DNA of 64,000 nucleotides from CAVPEV01 sp963703555 (GCA_963703555.1 CAVPEV010000048.1:1-64000); one strand, 5' to 3'. Positions 1-7,880 are shown, counted from the stretch's first letter. Numbers and translations: made by a program. Notes: generated by a model from the letters alone, not told the origin.

Positions 1-20
1 TAGGACCCCGAGTCGGTAAG
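1..20. repeat. left terminal inverted repeat of IS1182-type element
   Basis: Begins TAGGACCCCG and is the reverse complement of 1677-1696 except at position 11 (A versus T). Confidence 0.85.
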
Positions 21-167
21 GGTCTGCCGGTCGGGAGCGGTCGAGTGGTCGCGGTGCAGACCTGACGTCCCGCTGAGGGCCGTGCTGGCCCGGGGGGGTG
101 TGTTGGTCGTGTGGGGCGTTGCGGGTGCGTTGGCGGTGTCCTGCTCTGGCCAGGTGTGACCTCCCGG

Positions 168-1667
168 TCAGCCCATCGCTGCGGTGGGGATCCACTCGAC
201 GCCGCTGTTGCGGAGCTTGCGGATGTTGTGGCAAAGGGTCTGCAAGCTCCACTCGCCCTGGACGGCTGCGAGCCCTCGAAGGCGGAGCCGACCGGCATCC
301 TGAGTGACCTTCATCTGCCCGAAAACGGGTTCCACGATGGCCTTGCGCCGGGCGTAGTTCGCGCGGCCTTTCTTGGTTCGCAGCTTGCGGGTCATCCGCT
401 GCTTGGGTGTCAGGCCCTTCGGGATCCGTCCGCGCGACGCCGCCGGTGGCTGCTCGCCATGTTTCTGGCGGCCGGTCGCGATCAACGGATCGATTCCCGC
501 CTCGGTGCACGCCTTGACGTTGTCTGCGCTGAAGTACCCGGCGTCGGCCAGCAACGTCTCGGGTCCATCGCTGATCCCTGCCGCGGCCAGCGACTCGGCC
601 AGGCCACTCAGCGCCCCGGGCAGTTCAGGGCTGTCCGCACCAGAAGGCACCAGCGTGCTGCTCAGGATGACCTGGCTGTCCTCGTCCACCACGGTCTGGG
701 CGTTGTAGCAGTAGTGGAACGACCCATCAGAGGTCTTCATGATCCGCGCGTCCGGGTCGGTGAACGACCGCTGCGCCTTGGGTGGGACCACCGCCGTGGC
801 CTCGGCCTCATCACCGGCAGCGGCCTGCTCGCTCTCCTGCGCGCCGCGCTGGGCTGCCGCCTGCTCCGCCTTCGCGCGGGCCTTCGCAGCGTGCTCAGCC
901 TCCACGTCCGCCTTCGCCCGGCGGATCGCCGCCAACCGGCCTTCGCGTCGGGCCAGCTCGGCGGGCAGCTCATCGCCGCGCCGCTCACCGTGCACCGCGT
1001 CCTCCGCATCGTCGGTGCGTTCGGCGTCGGCGAGCAGCGCCGTGACTTCCGCCGCCAACTCACCCTCGGCGCGGACCATCCGGTCATAGCTCATCGCCCG
1101 ATGCCGGCTCGCCGAGGCTCGGATCTTGCTGCCGTCCAACGCGACCCGACCCAGCGACACCAACCCGGCCTGGGCGCACAACGTGAGCACCTGCGTGAAC
1201 AACGCTGCGAACGCCCTCAGGTGCCGCTTGCGGAACCGGCTGATCACCACGAAGTCCGGTGCCTGCTGAGCGGTCAAGAACATGAACGCCACATCATGCC
1301 GGCAGCGCCGCTCCAACTCGCGCGAGGACGTGATCCCGTTCGAGTAGCCGTAGATCAGCAGCTTCAGCATCAGCCGCGGGTCATACGGCGGCGCACCTCG
1401 CGTCTCGGTGTAGTCGTCATACAACGGCGCCAGATCCAGCCCGTGCTCGACCAGGTCGTCCACCCACCGCGCCTGGTCATCCGCCGCCAACCAGTCCCGC
1501 ACGTCCGGCGCCAGCAGCATCGGCTGATCCTGGTCATAGCGGCGAAACGTCTTATCCACCGGACGCTTCGGTCGCAGCGGGCCCACCGCCCCAGCATCGA
1601 AGTCCATCAGCACAAATCGCTCAGCGTCTCGCAACTCCGCCACACCACATTCTCCCGCTACAGCCAC
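168..1667 (-). CDS. IS1182-family transposase (DDE)
   Basis: Transposase of about 499 residues. The N-terminal third matches the DUF772-type domain of IS1182/IS5-like transposases (MLKLLIYGYSNG, then an RCRHDVAFMFL stretch). The middle carries a charged, Ala/Glu-rich insertion (about residues 180-270) that looks coiled-coil. The C-terminal catalytic domain shows candidate DDE residues in ALDGSK, LLADAGYFS and IVEPVFGQMK. The upstream-most start is GTG at 1667. An ATG at 1607 (MDFDAGAVGP) is an alternative closer to the usual family start. It is complete, with no frameshift seen, so it may be active. Confidence 0.88.
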   Translation of the reverse strand: MAVAGECGVAELRDAERFVLMDFDAGAVGPLRPKRPVDKTFRRYDQDQPMLLAPDVRDWLAADDQARWVDDLVEHGLDLAPLYDDYTETRGAPPYDPRLMLKLLIYGYSNGITSSRELERRCRHDVAFMFLTAQQAPDFVVISRFRKRHLRAFAALFTQVLTLCAQAGLVSLGRVALDGSKIRASASRHRAMSYDRMVRAEGELAAEVTALLADAERTDDAEDAVHGERRGDELPAELARREGRLAAIRRAKADVEAEHAAKARAKAEQAAAQRGAQESEQAAAGDEAEATAVVPPKAQRSFTDPDARIMKTSDGSFHYCYNAQTVVDEDSQVILSSTLVPSGADSPELPGALSGLAESLAAAGISDGPETLLADAGYFSADNVKACTEAGIDPLIATGRQKHGEQPPAASRGRIPKGLTPKQRMTRKLRTKKGRANYARRKAIVEPVFGQMKVTQDAGRLRLRGLAAVQGEWSLQTLCHNIRKLRNSGVEWIPTAAMG

Positions 1668-1676
1668 CGATCACGG

Positions 1677-1696
1677 CTTACCGACACGGGGTCCTA
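1677..1696. repeat. right terminal inverted repeat of IS1182-type element
   Basis: Reverse complement of bases 1-20 with one mismatch. The last bases overlap a CTAG (1694-1697) that could be the target-site duplication. Confidence 0.85.
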
Positions 1697-1697
1697 G

Positions 1698-1808
1698 GTG
1701 CGTGGGTCAGTAGTGGGCGGGGCTTGACCCCTGAGGGTGGACACGCTGGTCCCACGAATTCTGCGATCAAGTCGTCACCCAGCCCCTTGGCACAGTGGTA
1801 ACGCATCG
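1698..1808 (-). pseudogene. 5' remnant of a small gene cut by the IS insertion
   Basis: On the minus strand a GAGGAGGG ribosome-binding site precedes an ATG at 1808. It opens a frame beginning MRYHCAKGLGDD that runs about 37 codons straight into the right end of the IS1182 element. The protein is not recognised. Its leader is one arm of the inverted repeat at 1804-1866, so it and the opposite-strand ATG at 1864 have matching leaders. It may be a gene whose 3' part was displaced, or chance. Confidence 0.3.
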
Positions 1809-1866
1809 GCCCTCCTCGCGAAGAACGAGCTGTTGACAAATACGTTCTTCAACGAGAGGGCCGATG
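1804..1866. repeat. interrupted inverted repeat upstream of cooF
   Basis: An 11-bp arm CATCGGCCCTC (1804-1814) pairs perfectly with GAGGGCCGATG (1856-1866). After a 5-nt mismatch, an inner 8-bp arm GAAGAACG (1820-1827) pairs with CGTTCTTC (1843-1850). The 15-nt centre holds TTGACA (1833-1838). Each outer arm contains a ribosome-binding-like GAGGG and an ATG pointing outward. It could be an operator, a transcript hairpin, or two abutted ends of an old mobile element. Confidence 0.6.
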
Positions 1867-2046
1867 TTCCCTCAACGACACGCGAGATCGCCCAATGGCG
1901 ATCACGTGAATAACACCCTCACATCCCGGAACATCGCGGCCAGCCTGCACCCCCGGGCCGGCCCCACCGGGACGTTCGGCCGTGGCAACCGGGCGAGGAG
2001 CCAGGCCACGCTGGGCACATCTGTCACCCAGCGGAGGGGGCGGACC

Positions 2047-2676
2047 GTGCTTGCCGTGTACGTCGACCCAGAACGATGCATCGGGTGCCGCCAGTGCGAG
2101 ATCGCGTGTGCGGTCGAGCACTCCCACAGCCAGGACCTGCTGGCCTTCACCGAGACGCCGGTTCCCCGCACGCGCATCCACGTGGTACCCGGGCCGGTGG
2201 CCACCACGTCCTTTCCTAACCGATGCCGGCACTGTGACCCTGCGCCCTGCCAGGAGATCTGCCCCGCCGGAGCCATCACCCGCGACGATGCCGAGGGGCT
2301 CGTCCTCGTCGACCCGCAGCGCTGTATCGGCTGCGCGATGTGCGCCGTGGTGTGCCCGTTCGACGTGCTGACCTTCCATCCGCTGGCCGAGGGCCCCGGG
2401 CCGAACACCGCCGTCGCGGTCAAGTGCGACGGGTGCGTGGACCGCGTGCGGCAGGGCGGAACACCGGCGTGCGTTGCGGTGTGCAAGGTCGGTGCCCTCG
2501 TCTACGGCGAGATCAACGACCTCATCAGGGCCGGGCGGCTGCACCAGAGCGCGGCCGTGCTGGCGGCGGCAACCACCGAACGCGCGGATGACCGAGGCCC
2601 GCTCGGCGGCTGGCGCGCTCTGGGCGAGGCCGAGGCGGCAGCCCGCTCGGAGAGCAGAAGGGAACAAGAGCCATGA
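2047..2676 (+). CDS. cooF: CO dehydrogenase-associated iron-sulfur protein CooF
   Basis: Ferredoxin-type electron carrier that accepts electrons from CooS. Four cysteine groups are visible: CIGCRQCEIAC near the N-terminus, CRHCDPAPCQEICP, CIGCAMCAVVCP, and a C-terminal CDGCVDRVRQ...CVAVC, consistent with four [4Fe-4S] clusters as in CooF and related DMSO-reductase-type subunits. The GTG at 2047 is preferred: GGAGGGGG (2033-2040) sits 6 nt upstream and it gives about 209 residues, near the family length. The open frame extends upstream to an ATG at 1864, but those 61 residues have no ferredoxin features. The 3' end overlaps the cooS start (ATGA). No membrane segment is present. Confidence 0.9.
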   Translation: MLAVYVDPERCIGCRQCEIACAVEHSHSQDLLAFTETPVPRTRIHVVPGPVATTSFPNRCRHCDPAPCQEICPAGAITRDDAEGLVLVDPQRCIGCAMCAVVCPFDVLTFHPLAEGPGPNTAVAVKCDGCVDRVRQGGTPACVAVCKVGALVYGEINDLIRAGRLHQSAAVLAAATTERADDRGPLGGWRALGEAEAAARSESRREQEP

Positions 2677-4673
2677 GCACGAGGGCGAGCAAGGGCCCCG
2701 CATCCGCCGACCTCAGCGTCCACGCCGACGCCCGGGCCATGATCGACCGGGCTCGCGACGAGGGCATCCGGACGGTCTGGGACCGGCTGGAGGATCAGCT
2801 GCCACAGTGCGGGTACTGCGCCCTGGGACTGAGTTGTCGCAACTGTGCGATGGGCCCGTGCCGCATCGACCCGTTCGGCGAGGGCCCGACGCGGGGGGTG
2901 TGCGGCGCCGACGCGGACACCATCGTCGCCCGCAACCTGGGCCGCGCCATCGCAGCTGGCGCCTCGGCTCACTCCGACCACGGTCGCGACATCCTCGAGG
3001 TCTTCGCCGGGATGGCACAAGGGCGGACGACCGGCTACCACGTCACCGACGAGGACAAGCTCCGTCGGCTGGCCGGTGAGCTGGAGGTGCGGACCGAAGG
3101 TCGCACCACCCAGCAGCTGGTCGCCGACGTCGCCAACGTCCTCCTGGAGGACTTCGGCTCGCGAAAGGACGAGCTGGCGTTCCTCGGCCGGGCCCCCCAG
3201 GCGCGCCGAGACCTGTGGGCGAGGCTCGGCCTCACGCCGCGCGGCATCGACCGGGAGAACGTCGAGATGCTGCATCGCACGCACATGGGCGTGGACAACG
3301 ACTACGTCAACCTGCTGCTGCACGGCCTGCGCACGAGCCTGTCGGACGGTTGGGGCGGCTCGATGATCGCCACCGAGCTGTCCGACGTCATGTTCGGCAC
3401 CCCGAAGCCCGTCGTGGCCCAGGTCAACCTCGGCGTGCTGCGTCGGGACCAGGTCAACATCGCCATGCACGGACACAACCCCCTGCTGTCCGACGTCATC
3501 GTCGATGCCGCGCAGGATCCCGAGCTGCTCGATCTGGCCCGGTCGTACGGCGCCACCGGCATCAACGTGGTCGGCCTGTGCTGCACCGGCAACGAGATCC
3601 TCATGCGCAGGGGCATACCCATCGCGGGCAACCACCTCATGCAGGAGCTGGTGCTGGTCACCGGCGCGCTGGAAGCCATGATCGTCGACTACCAGTGCAT
3701 CATGCCCTCCGTCGTCGATGTCGCGAAGTGCTACCACACCCGCATCATCTCGACCTCCGACAAGGCGAAGTTCCCGGGTGCCACGCACGTGTCCTTCGAC
3801 CCACGCCGAGGGGCGGAGATCGCCCGTGAGATCGTCCGGGCTGCCGTGGATGCCTATCCGGCCCGTAACCCCGACCGGGTCCGCATTCCCGTCGAACCGG
3901 TGCGGATGATGGGCGGGTTCTCCGTGGAGGCGATCCTTGGCGCGCTCGGTGGCACGCCCAAGCCGCTGGTCGATGCGATCGCAGCCGGCACGATCCGCGG
4001 TGCCGTCGCGGTCGTCGGGTGCAACAACCCGAAGTTGCCGCAGGACCGCGCGCACATCGACCTCACCCGTCGGCTCATCGAGAACGACATCCTCGTGCTG
4101 GTCACGGGCTGCGCGGCGGTGGCCAACGGCAAGGCCGGCCAGATGATGCCGGAGTCTGCCGCGCTGGCTGGCCCTGGGCTCCGCTCGGTGTGCGAGGCGC
4201 TGGGCATCCCGCCGGTGCTCCACATGGGCTCTTGCGTGGACAACAGCCGGATCCTCCACCTCGCCGGCGCGCTGGCGGACTTCCTCGGGGTCGACGTCGA
4301 CCAGCTGCCGCTGGCCGGCGCCGCACCCGAGTGGTACTCGGAGAAGGCAGTGTCGATCGGGGCCTACGTGGTGGCCAGCGGCATCACCACGGTCCTCGGC
4401 GTGCAGCCGGCCGTCTTCGGCAGCCCGCACGTCGTGGATCTGCTCTCCACGGGGCTCGACGACGTGGTGGGCGCACGGTTCGCCGTCGAACCCGACCCGG
4501 CCCGGGCCGCGCTGCTCATCCGCCGCCACATCGAGGCCAAGCGACAGGGCCTCGGCCTCCCGTTCACGGCGCCGGAGGACCTCACCGACGAACCGCCGGG
4601 CGAGCCGCGCCCGCCGGCCACGGTCGGCGCCCGCGTCGACGGGGGCGCGACCGGCGCCCCCGCGGAGGGCTGA
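2673..4673 (+). CDS. cooS: anaerobic Ni-Fe carbon monoxide dehydrogenase catalytic subunit
   Basis: Oxidises CO to CO2 at a Ni-4Fe-5S C-cluster. The 666 residues match the CooS family (about 620-680). C-cluster ligand motifs are all present in order: MHGHNP (His), LCCTGNE, YQCIMPS, VVGCNNPK, VTGCAAV and MGSCVDNSR. A conserved Lys lies in SEKAVSIGAY. The N-terminal cluster segment has C46, C49, C55, C58, C63 and C77. C55/C58/C63/C77 fit the B-cluster, but the usual second D-cluster Cys next to C55 is Ser54, with an extra Cys at 49. The gene overlaps cooF by 4 bp and cooC follows 4 nt downstream, so they are one operon. No aerobic Mo-type coxMSL genes are nearby. Confidence 0.96.
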   Translation: MSTRASKGPASADLSVHADARAMIDRARDEGIRTVWDRLEDQLPQCGYCALGLSCRNCAMGPCRIDPFGEGPTRGVCGADADTIVARNLGRAIAAGASAHSDHGRDILEVFAGMAQGRTTGYHVTDEDKLRRLAGELEVRTEGRTTQQLVADVANVLLEDFGSRKDELAFLGRAPQARRDLWARLGLTPRGIDRENVEMLHRTHMGVDNDYVNLLLHGLRTSLSDGWGGSMIATELSDVMFGTPKPVVAQVNLGVLRRDQVNIAMHGHNPLLSDVIVDAAQDPELLDLARSYGATGINVVGLCCTGNEILMRRGIPIAGNHLMQELVLVTGALEAMIVDYQCIMPSVVDVAKCYHTRIISTSDKAKFPGATHVSFDPRRGAEIAREIVRAAVDAYPARNPDRVRIPVEPVRMMGGFSVEAILGALGGTPKPLVDAIAAGTIRGAVAVVGCNNPKLPQDRAHIDLTRRLIENDILVLVTGCAAVANGKAGQMMPESAALAGPGLRSVCEALGIPPVLHMGSCVDNSRILHLAGALADFLGVDVDQLPLAGAAPEWYSEKAVSIGAYVVASGITTVLGVQPAVFGSPHVVDLLSTGLDDVVGARFAVEPDPARAALLIRRHIEAKRQGLGLPFTAPEDLTDEPPGEPRPPATVGARVDGGATGAPAEG

Positions 4674-4677
4674 GCCC

Positions 4678-5577
4678 ATGTGCGACACCTGCGGAGGCCA
4701 CGGCCACCACGTCCCACCGCTCGAGGACGCCCTGCGCGTGGTCGTCGTCGGCAAGGGCGGTGTCGGCAAGTCCACCCTCACCGCGCTGCTCGCGCGCCTG
4801 CTCGCCCGCGACGGCACGCAGGTGCTGGCCGTGGATGCTGACGAGCAGCGCAACCTCGGCGCGACCCTCGGCGTCGACCTCGACACTCTCGCGACCGTCG
4901 TACCGGTTGCCGCGGCGGGAGACTACGTGGCGGAGAAGACCGGGGGGCGCCCCGGTGAGGGCGGCGGCCTGCTGCGGCTGAACCCTGACACCTCCGACGT
5001 CGTGGAGCGGCTCTCGGTGCCTGCCCCGGACGGGATCCGCCTGCTGGTCATGGGCGGGGTCCAGCACGCTGGCGCCGGGTGCCTGTGCCCGGAGAACACG
5101 GTGCTCGCCACGGTGATCGCGGGCATGCGGCTGCGCCGCGGCGAGGTCATCCTCATGGACACCCACGCCGGGGTGGAGCACTTCGGCCGGGCGCTCGCCC
5201 GGGGGTTCTCCCACGCTGTCGTGGTCGTCGACCCCACGTACAACGCCGTCCAGGTCGGGCTGGACACCGCGCGGCTGGCGGCCGAGCTCGGCATCGGCTC
5301 GATCCATCTGGTTGTCAACCGGGTGCGCGAGCCGGACGACCGCGCCCGCGCCCTCGGCTACCTGGATCGGCTGGGGGGCTTCACCTTCTCCTCGGTGCAC
5401 ACCCTGCCGTACGACGAGCGCGCGGAGCAGGCCGAGCCGTCGATCGACCCGCTGCTGGACGGCGCTCCCCTCGCCGGCGCGGTCACGCATCTCGCCGAGC
5501 ACCTCCTGGCCGGCTCCCTCCCGGTGGTCGTCGAGCGGGACCTGGTCGGCCGGGGCGAGGTGGCGGAGGTGGGCTGA
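4678..5577 (+). CDS. cooC: CO dehydrogenase nickel-insertion ATPase CooC
   Basis: MinD/SIMIBI-class ATPase that helps load nickel into CooS. The deviant P-loop GKGGVGKST lies at about residues 24-32. A Cys-x-Cys metal motif (AGCLCPENT, about residue 140) matches the dimer-interface nickel site of CooC. The protein carries an unusual N-terminal tail before the P-loop, MCDTCGGHGHH, holding a CxxC and three His. Family members usually begin directly at the P-loop strand. The ATG at 4678 is the only good start in the 4-nt gap after cooS. Its stop overlaps the next gene's start (TGATG). Confidence 0.92.
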   Translation: MCDTCGGHGHHVPPLEDALRVVVVGKGGVGKSTLTALLARLLARDGTQVLAVDADEQRNLGATLGVDLDTLATVVPVAAAGDYVAEKTGGRPGEGGGLLRLNPDTSDVVERLSVPAPDGIRLLVMGGVQHAGAGCLCPENTVLATVIAGMRLRRGEVILMDTHAGVEHFGRALARGFSHAVVVVDPTYNAVQVGLDTARLAAELGIGSIHLVVNRVREPDDRARALGYLDRLGGFTFSSVHTLPYDERAEQAEPSIDPLLDGAPLAGAVTHLAEHLLAGSLPVVVERDLVGRGEVAEVG

Positions 5578-6821
5578 TGCGCGCCGTCGTGATCGGCACC
5601 GGGCCGGCAGGAATCACCGCCGCAGCCGCCCTGCGCCGCCTCGACCCGGCCGGCTCGGTGACCGCGCTGTCGACCGAGCCGTTCCCGCCCTACTCCCCGG
5701 CTGCCCTGGCCGACCATTTCCTCACCGGCCGGGAGCAGACGTTGTACTGGAAGGGCACCGACGTCAGCGCGCGACTCGGCATCGAGGAGCGCCGCGAGGC
5801 GGTGGTCGGCGGCGTCGACGTCGACGCACGGGAGGTCGTGCTCGACGACGGCACGCGCCTGCCGTACGAAGGTCTCGTCATCGCCTCCGGCAGTCGGCTG
5901 TACGCACCGCTGGACGGCGCGGACATCCCTGGCGTGCTGGACTTCAAGTCGCTGCGCACCGCCCGCGAGCTCGTCGCACGGGTGCGCAGCGGCCAGGCGC
6001 GGACCGCGCTGGTCGTCGGCAACGGGTTCATCGGGATCGAGCTGGCGCTGCTGCTGGCCGACCTCGGGGTCGAGGTGACGATCATCGGTCGGCGTCGCTG
6101 GGTCATGCCGCGGGTCCTGGACCCGGTCACCTCCGCGATCGCCGAGGCCGAGCTGACCCGCCGGGGCGTGACGCTGCGGCTCGGGGTGCAGGCGGACGCG
6201 TTCGTCGGCACCCCGACCGCTGACGGGGTGCGGCTCGCGGACGGGACCACCCTGCACGCCGACCTCGTCGTCGCCGCTACCGGCGTCAAGCCGCACACCG
6301 AGTTCCTCGCCGGCAGCCCCGTCGAGGCGGACTGGGGCGTCCGGGTCGACGACGAGCTGCGCACCACCGTGCCCGGCATCGTCGCAGCGGGCGACGTCGC
6401 CGAGGCCGCGGACCGACTCACCGGAGAGCGGTACGTGCACGCGATCTTCCCCAACGCGGTCGCCCAGGGTCCGCTCGCCGCGGCCAACCTGCTCGGCGCC
6501 CGTCGCCGGTACCCCGGAGCCGAGGCGATGAACAGCCTGAAGCACCTCGGGGTGCCGATCGTCGCCATCGGCAGCACCGACAACCCTGACGACATCCTGC
6601 GCTGGCAGGCTCCGGGCGTGCTGCGGACGGTCTACCTGCGCGGCGGGACGATCGTCGGGGCTCAGCTGGCCGGCGACATCCGGGCCGCCGGGGTGTACCG
6701 ATCGCTGATGCTGCGCAGGACGGACGTCTCCGGCTACGGGCAGCACCTGGTCGACCCCGGCTTCGGCATGGCCGACATCACGTGGGGCGCGCTTCGCCCC
6801 AGCCGCACGGCGGTGGGCTGA
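5577..6821 (+). CDS. FAD-dependent NAD(P) oxidoreductase of the CO dehydrogenase operon
   Basis: Flavoprotein of about 414 residues, of the rubredoxin/ferredoxin reductase-like pyridine nucleotide-disulfide family. It has an N-terminal FAD Rossmann motif GTGPAG (residues 7-12), a central NAD(P)-binding VVGNGFIGIE (about residue 143) and the second FAD motif PGIVAAGDVAE (about residue 270). No CxxC redox disulfide is seen, so it is a reductase of the NADH oxidase/FNOR type. Its start overlaps the cooC stop. The likely role is taking electrons from CooS via CooF to NAD(P)+, as inferred for cooF-cooS-FNOR clusters elsewhere. It is the last gene of the operon. Confidence 0.85.
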   Translation: MRAVVIGTGPAGITAAAALRRLDPAGSVTALSTEPFPPYSPAALADHFLTGREQTLYWKGTDVSARLGIEERREAVVGGVDVDAREVVLDDGTRLPYEGLVIASGSRLYAPLDGADIPGVLDFKSLRTARELVARVRSGQARTALVVGNGFIGIELALLLADLGVEVTIIGRRRWVMPRVLDPVTSAIAEAELTRRGVTLRLGVQADAFVGTPTADGVRLADGTTLHADLVVAATGVKPHTEFLAGSPVEADWGVRVDDELRTTVPGIVAAGDVAEAADRLTGERYVHAIFPNAVAQGPLAAANLLGARRRYPGAEAMNSLKHLGVPIVAIGSTDNPDDILRWQAPGVLRTVYLRGGTIVGAQLAGDIRAAGVYRSLMLRRTDVSGYGQHLVDPGFGMADITWGALRPSRTAVG

Positions 6822-6942
6822 GGACGGGTCCGGGCAGGCTGGCCGCGCTCGACCGGGGCAGGCCCGGCAGATCTTCGCACGATCTTTGTGACTCCTCGAT
6901 CGGTTCCTCGTCCGGGACGACCAGGCTGGTCGTCAAGCGACG

Positions 6943-6989
6943 ACGAGCGCGAACCACGAGCGCGAACCACGAGCGCGAACCACGAGCGC
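6943..6989. repeat. 13-bp tandem repeat, about 3.6 copies
   Basis: The unit ACGAGCGCGAACC occurs three times without change (6943-6955, 6956-6968, 6969-6981), followed by a partial fourth copy ending at 6989. It sits 7 nt before the AAGGAG ribosome-binding site of the next gene. It could be a regulator array, a 5'-UTR structure, or slippage product. Confidence 0.95.
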
Positions 6990-7008
6990 ACGACCGAAGG
7001 AGACGCAC

Positions 7009-7281
7009 ATGATGGGTTGGTACGGAACAGGCATGGGTGCCGGTGCCTGGATCTTCATGGGACTGTTCTGGGTCCTCCTGATCGCAGTGATCATCTGGCT
7101 GGTCATCCGGCTGCTGCCGTCGACGTCGCACTCGGACGGGCAGCGGGCCGCGCCACGGCAGGAGCCGGCCCAGGACTCTCCCCTGGACATCCTCGACCGC
7201 AGGTTCGCCTCCGGCGAGATCGACCTGGAGACCTACCGCACGCAGCGGGCGGCCCTCCTCGAGGCGCGGGGGGGACGCTGA
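7009..7281 (+). CDS. small SHOCT-domain membrane protein
   Basis: A 90-residue protein with one N-terminal membrane segment (about residues 13-36) after a Gly/Met-rich start. It has a short polar linker and a C-terminal SHOCT motif (LDILDRRFASGEID..., residues 62-86). SHOCT proteins are short membrane-anchored oligomerisation modules often found beside metal-homeostasis genes; function is unknown. AAGGAG at 6997-7002 supports the start at 7009 (a second ATG is at 7012). Its stop overlaps the next start, so it is translationally coupled to the cupredoxin gene. Confidence 0.8.
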   Translation: MMGWYGTGMGAGAWIFMGLFWVLLIAVIIWLVIRLLPSTSHSDGQRAAPRQEPAQDSPLDILDRRFASGEIDLETYRTQRAALLEARGGR

Positions 7282-7880
7282 TGGCGGCGCGGCGGGGTTG
7301 GCTGGTCACCGCTCTGGTGGCGGCGATCGCCGCCCTGCTCGGTTCGGTGGGACTGGCCGCGAGCTGGGCCGGAGCCTTCGGCCCGGGACCGGCTGACGCA
7401 GCGCGGGTGAGGTTCCACGTGGGGGGCCCGGGGTATCGGGCCGGCCCGTCCACCGCGGTGCCGGACCTTCCCGGCACCGTCGTCGAGGTGTCCCTGGTCG
7501 ACATGGGCGGCCCCATGATGGGCTCCCGGCGCACGATGGGCGGCGCGATGCGCGTCGGCGTCGACCGGGCCTCCGTACCCGCCGGGGAGGTCTCCTTCGT
7601 CGTGACCGATCTCGGCAGGCTCGACCACGAGCTGGTCGTCCTTCCGCTGGGCGCCGACCAGCAGGTCGGCACGCGCCCGATCGGCCCCGACGGCCGGGTC
7701 GACGAGTCGGGCAGCCTCGGCGAGGCGTCCGCCAGCGGGGGCGAGGGCGCAGGCGACGGGATCCGTCCGGGTTCCTCCGGCTGGGTCACCCTCACCCTGG
7801 CGCCGGGACGCTACGAGCTGGTCTGCAACCTCCCCGGCCATTACGCCGCCGGGATGGCTACCGTGCTGACCGTCTCCTAG
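7281..7880 (+). CDS. exported cupredoxin-like copper protein
   Basis: About 199 residues. A signal or anchor segment covers residues 7-32. A C-terminal cupredoxin domain shows a type-1 copper ligand pattern: His in LDHELVVLP, then Cys, His and Met in YELVCNLPGHYAAGM. This resembles sulfocyanin/plastocyanin-like folds. A Met/Gly-rich patch (GGPMMGSRRTMGGAM) in the middle could also bind copper. The ATG at 7281 overlaps the preceding stop. With the regulator pair and the P-type ATPase downstream, a role in periplasmic copper binding or redox is likely. Confidence 0.82.
   Translation: MAARRGWLVTALVAAIAALLGSVGLAASWAGAFGPGPADAARVRFHVGGPGYRAGPSTAVPDLPGTVVEVSLVDMGGPMMGSRRTMGGAMRVGVDRASVPAGEVSFVVTDLGRLDHELVVLPLGADQQVGTRPIGPDGRVDESGSLGEASASGGEGAGDGIRPGSSGWVTLTLAPGRYELVCNLPGHYAAGMATVLTVS

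Larger units (their letters stand above)
1..1697 (-). mobile_element. IS1182-family insertion sequence
   Basis: A single-transposase insertion sequence whose left end coincides with the first base of the window. Bases 1-20 and 1677-1696 are inverted repeats matching at 19 of 20 positions. The transposase between them reads on the minus strand. The sequence CTAG follows at 1694-1697 and the window opens with TAG, so the element may be 4-1693 flanked by a CTAG target duplication whose first base lies outside the window; that is inference. The intact transposase and near-perfect ends suggest a recent insertion. It lies directly upstream of the CO dehydrogenase operon. Confidence 0.85.

Noticed and set aside
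111..1697. Long plus-strand open frame across the IS element
   Set aside because: It is antisense to the transposase, Arg/Leu-rich, and without domains.
1910..1945. CRP/CooA-type site (GTGA...TCAC) upstream of cooF
   Set aside because: The half-sites are 9 nt apart instead of 6, so the match is not convincing.
2502..4886. 794-residue minus-strand frame across the CO operon
   Set aside because: Shadow of cooS in high-GC DNA; composition lacks any protein family.
6943..6989. CRISPR-like array
   Set aside because: Repeats are 13 bp with no spacers and no cas genes; it is a simple tandem repeat.
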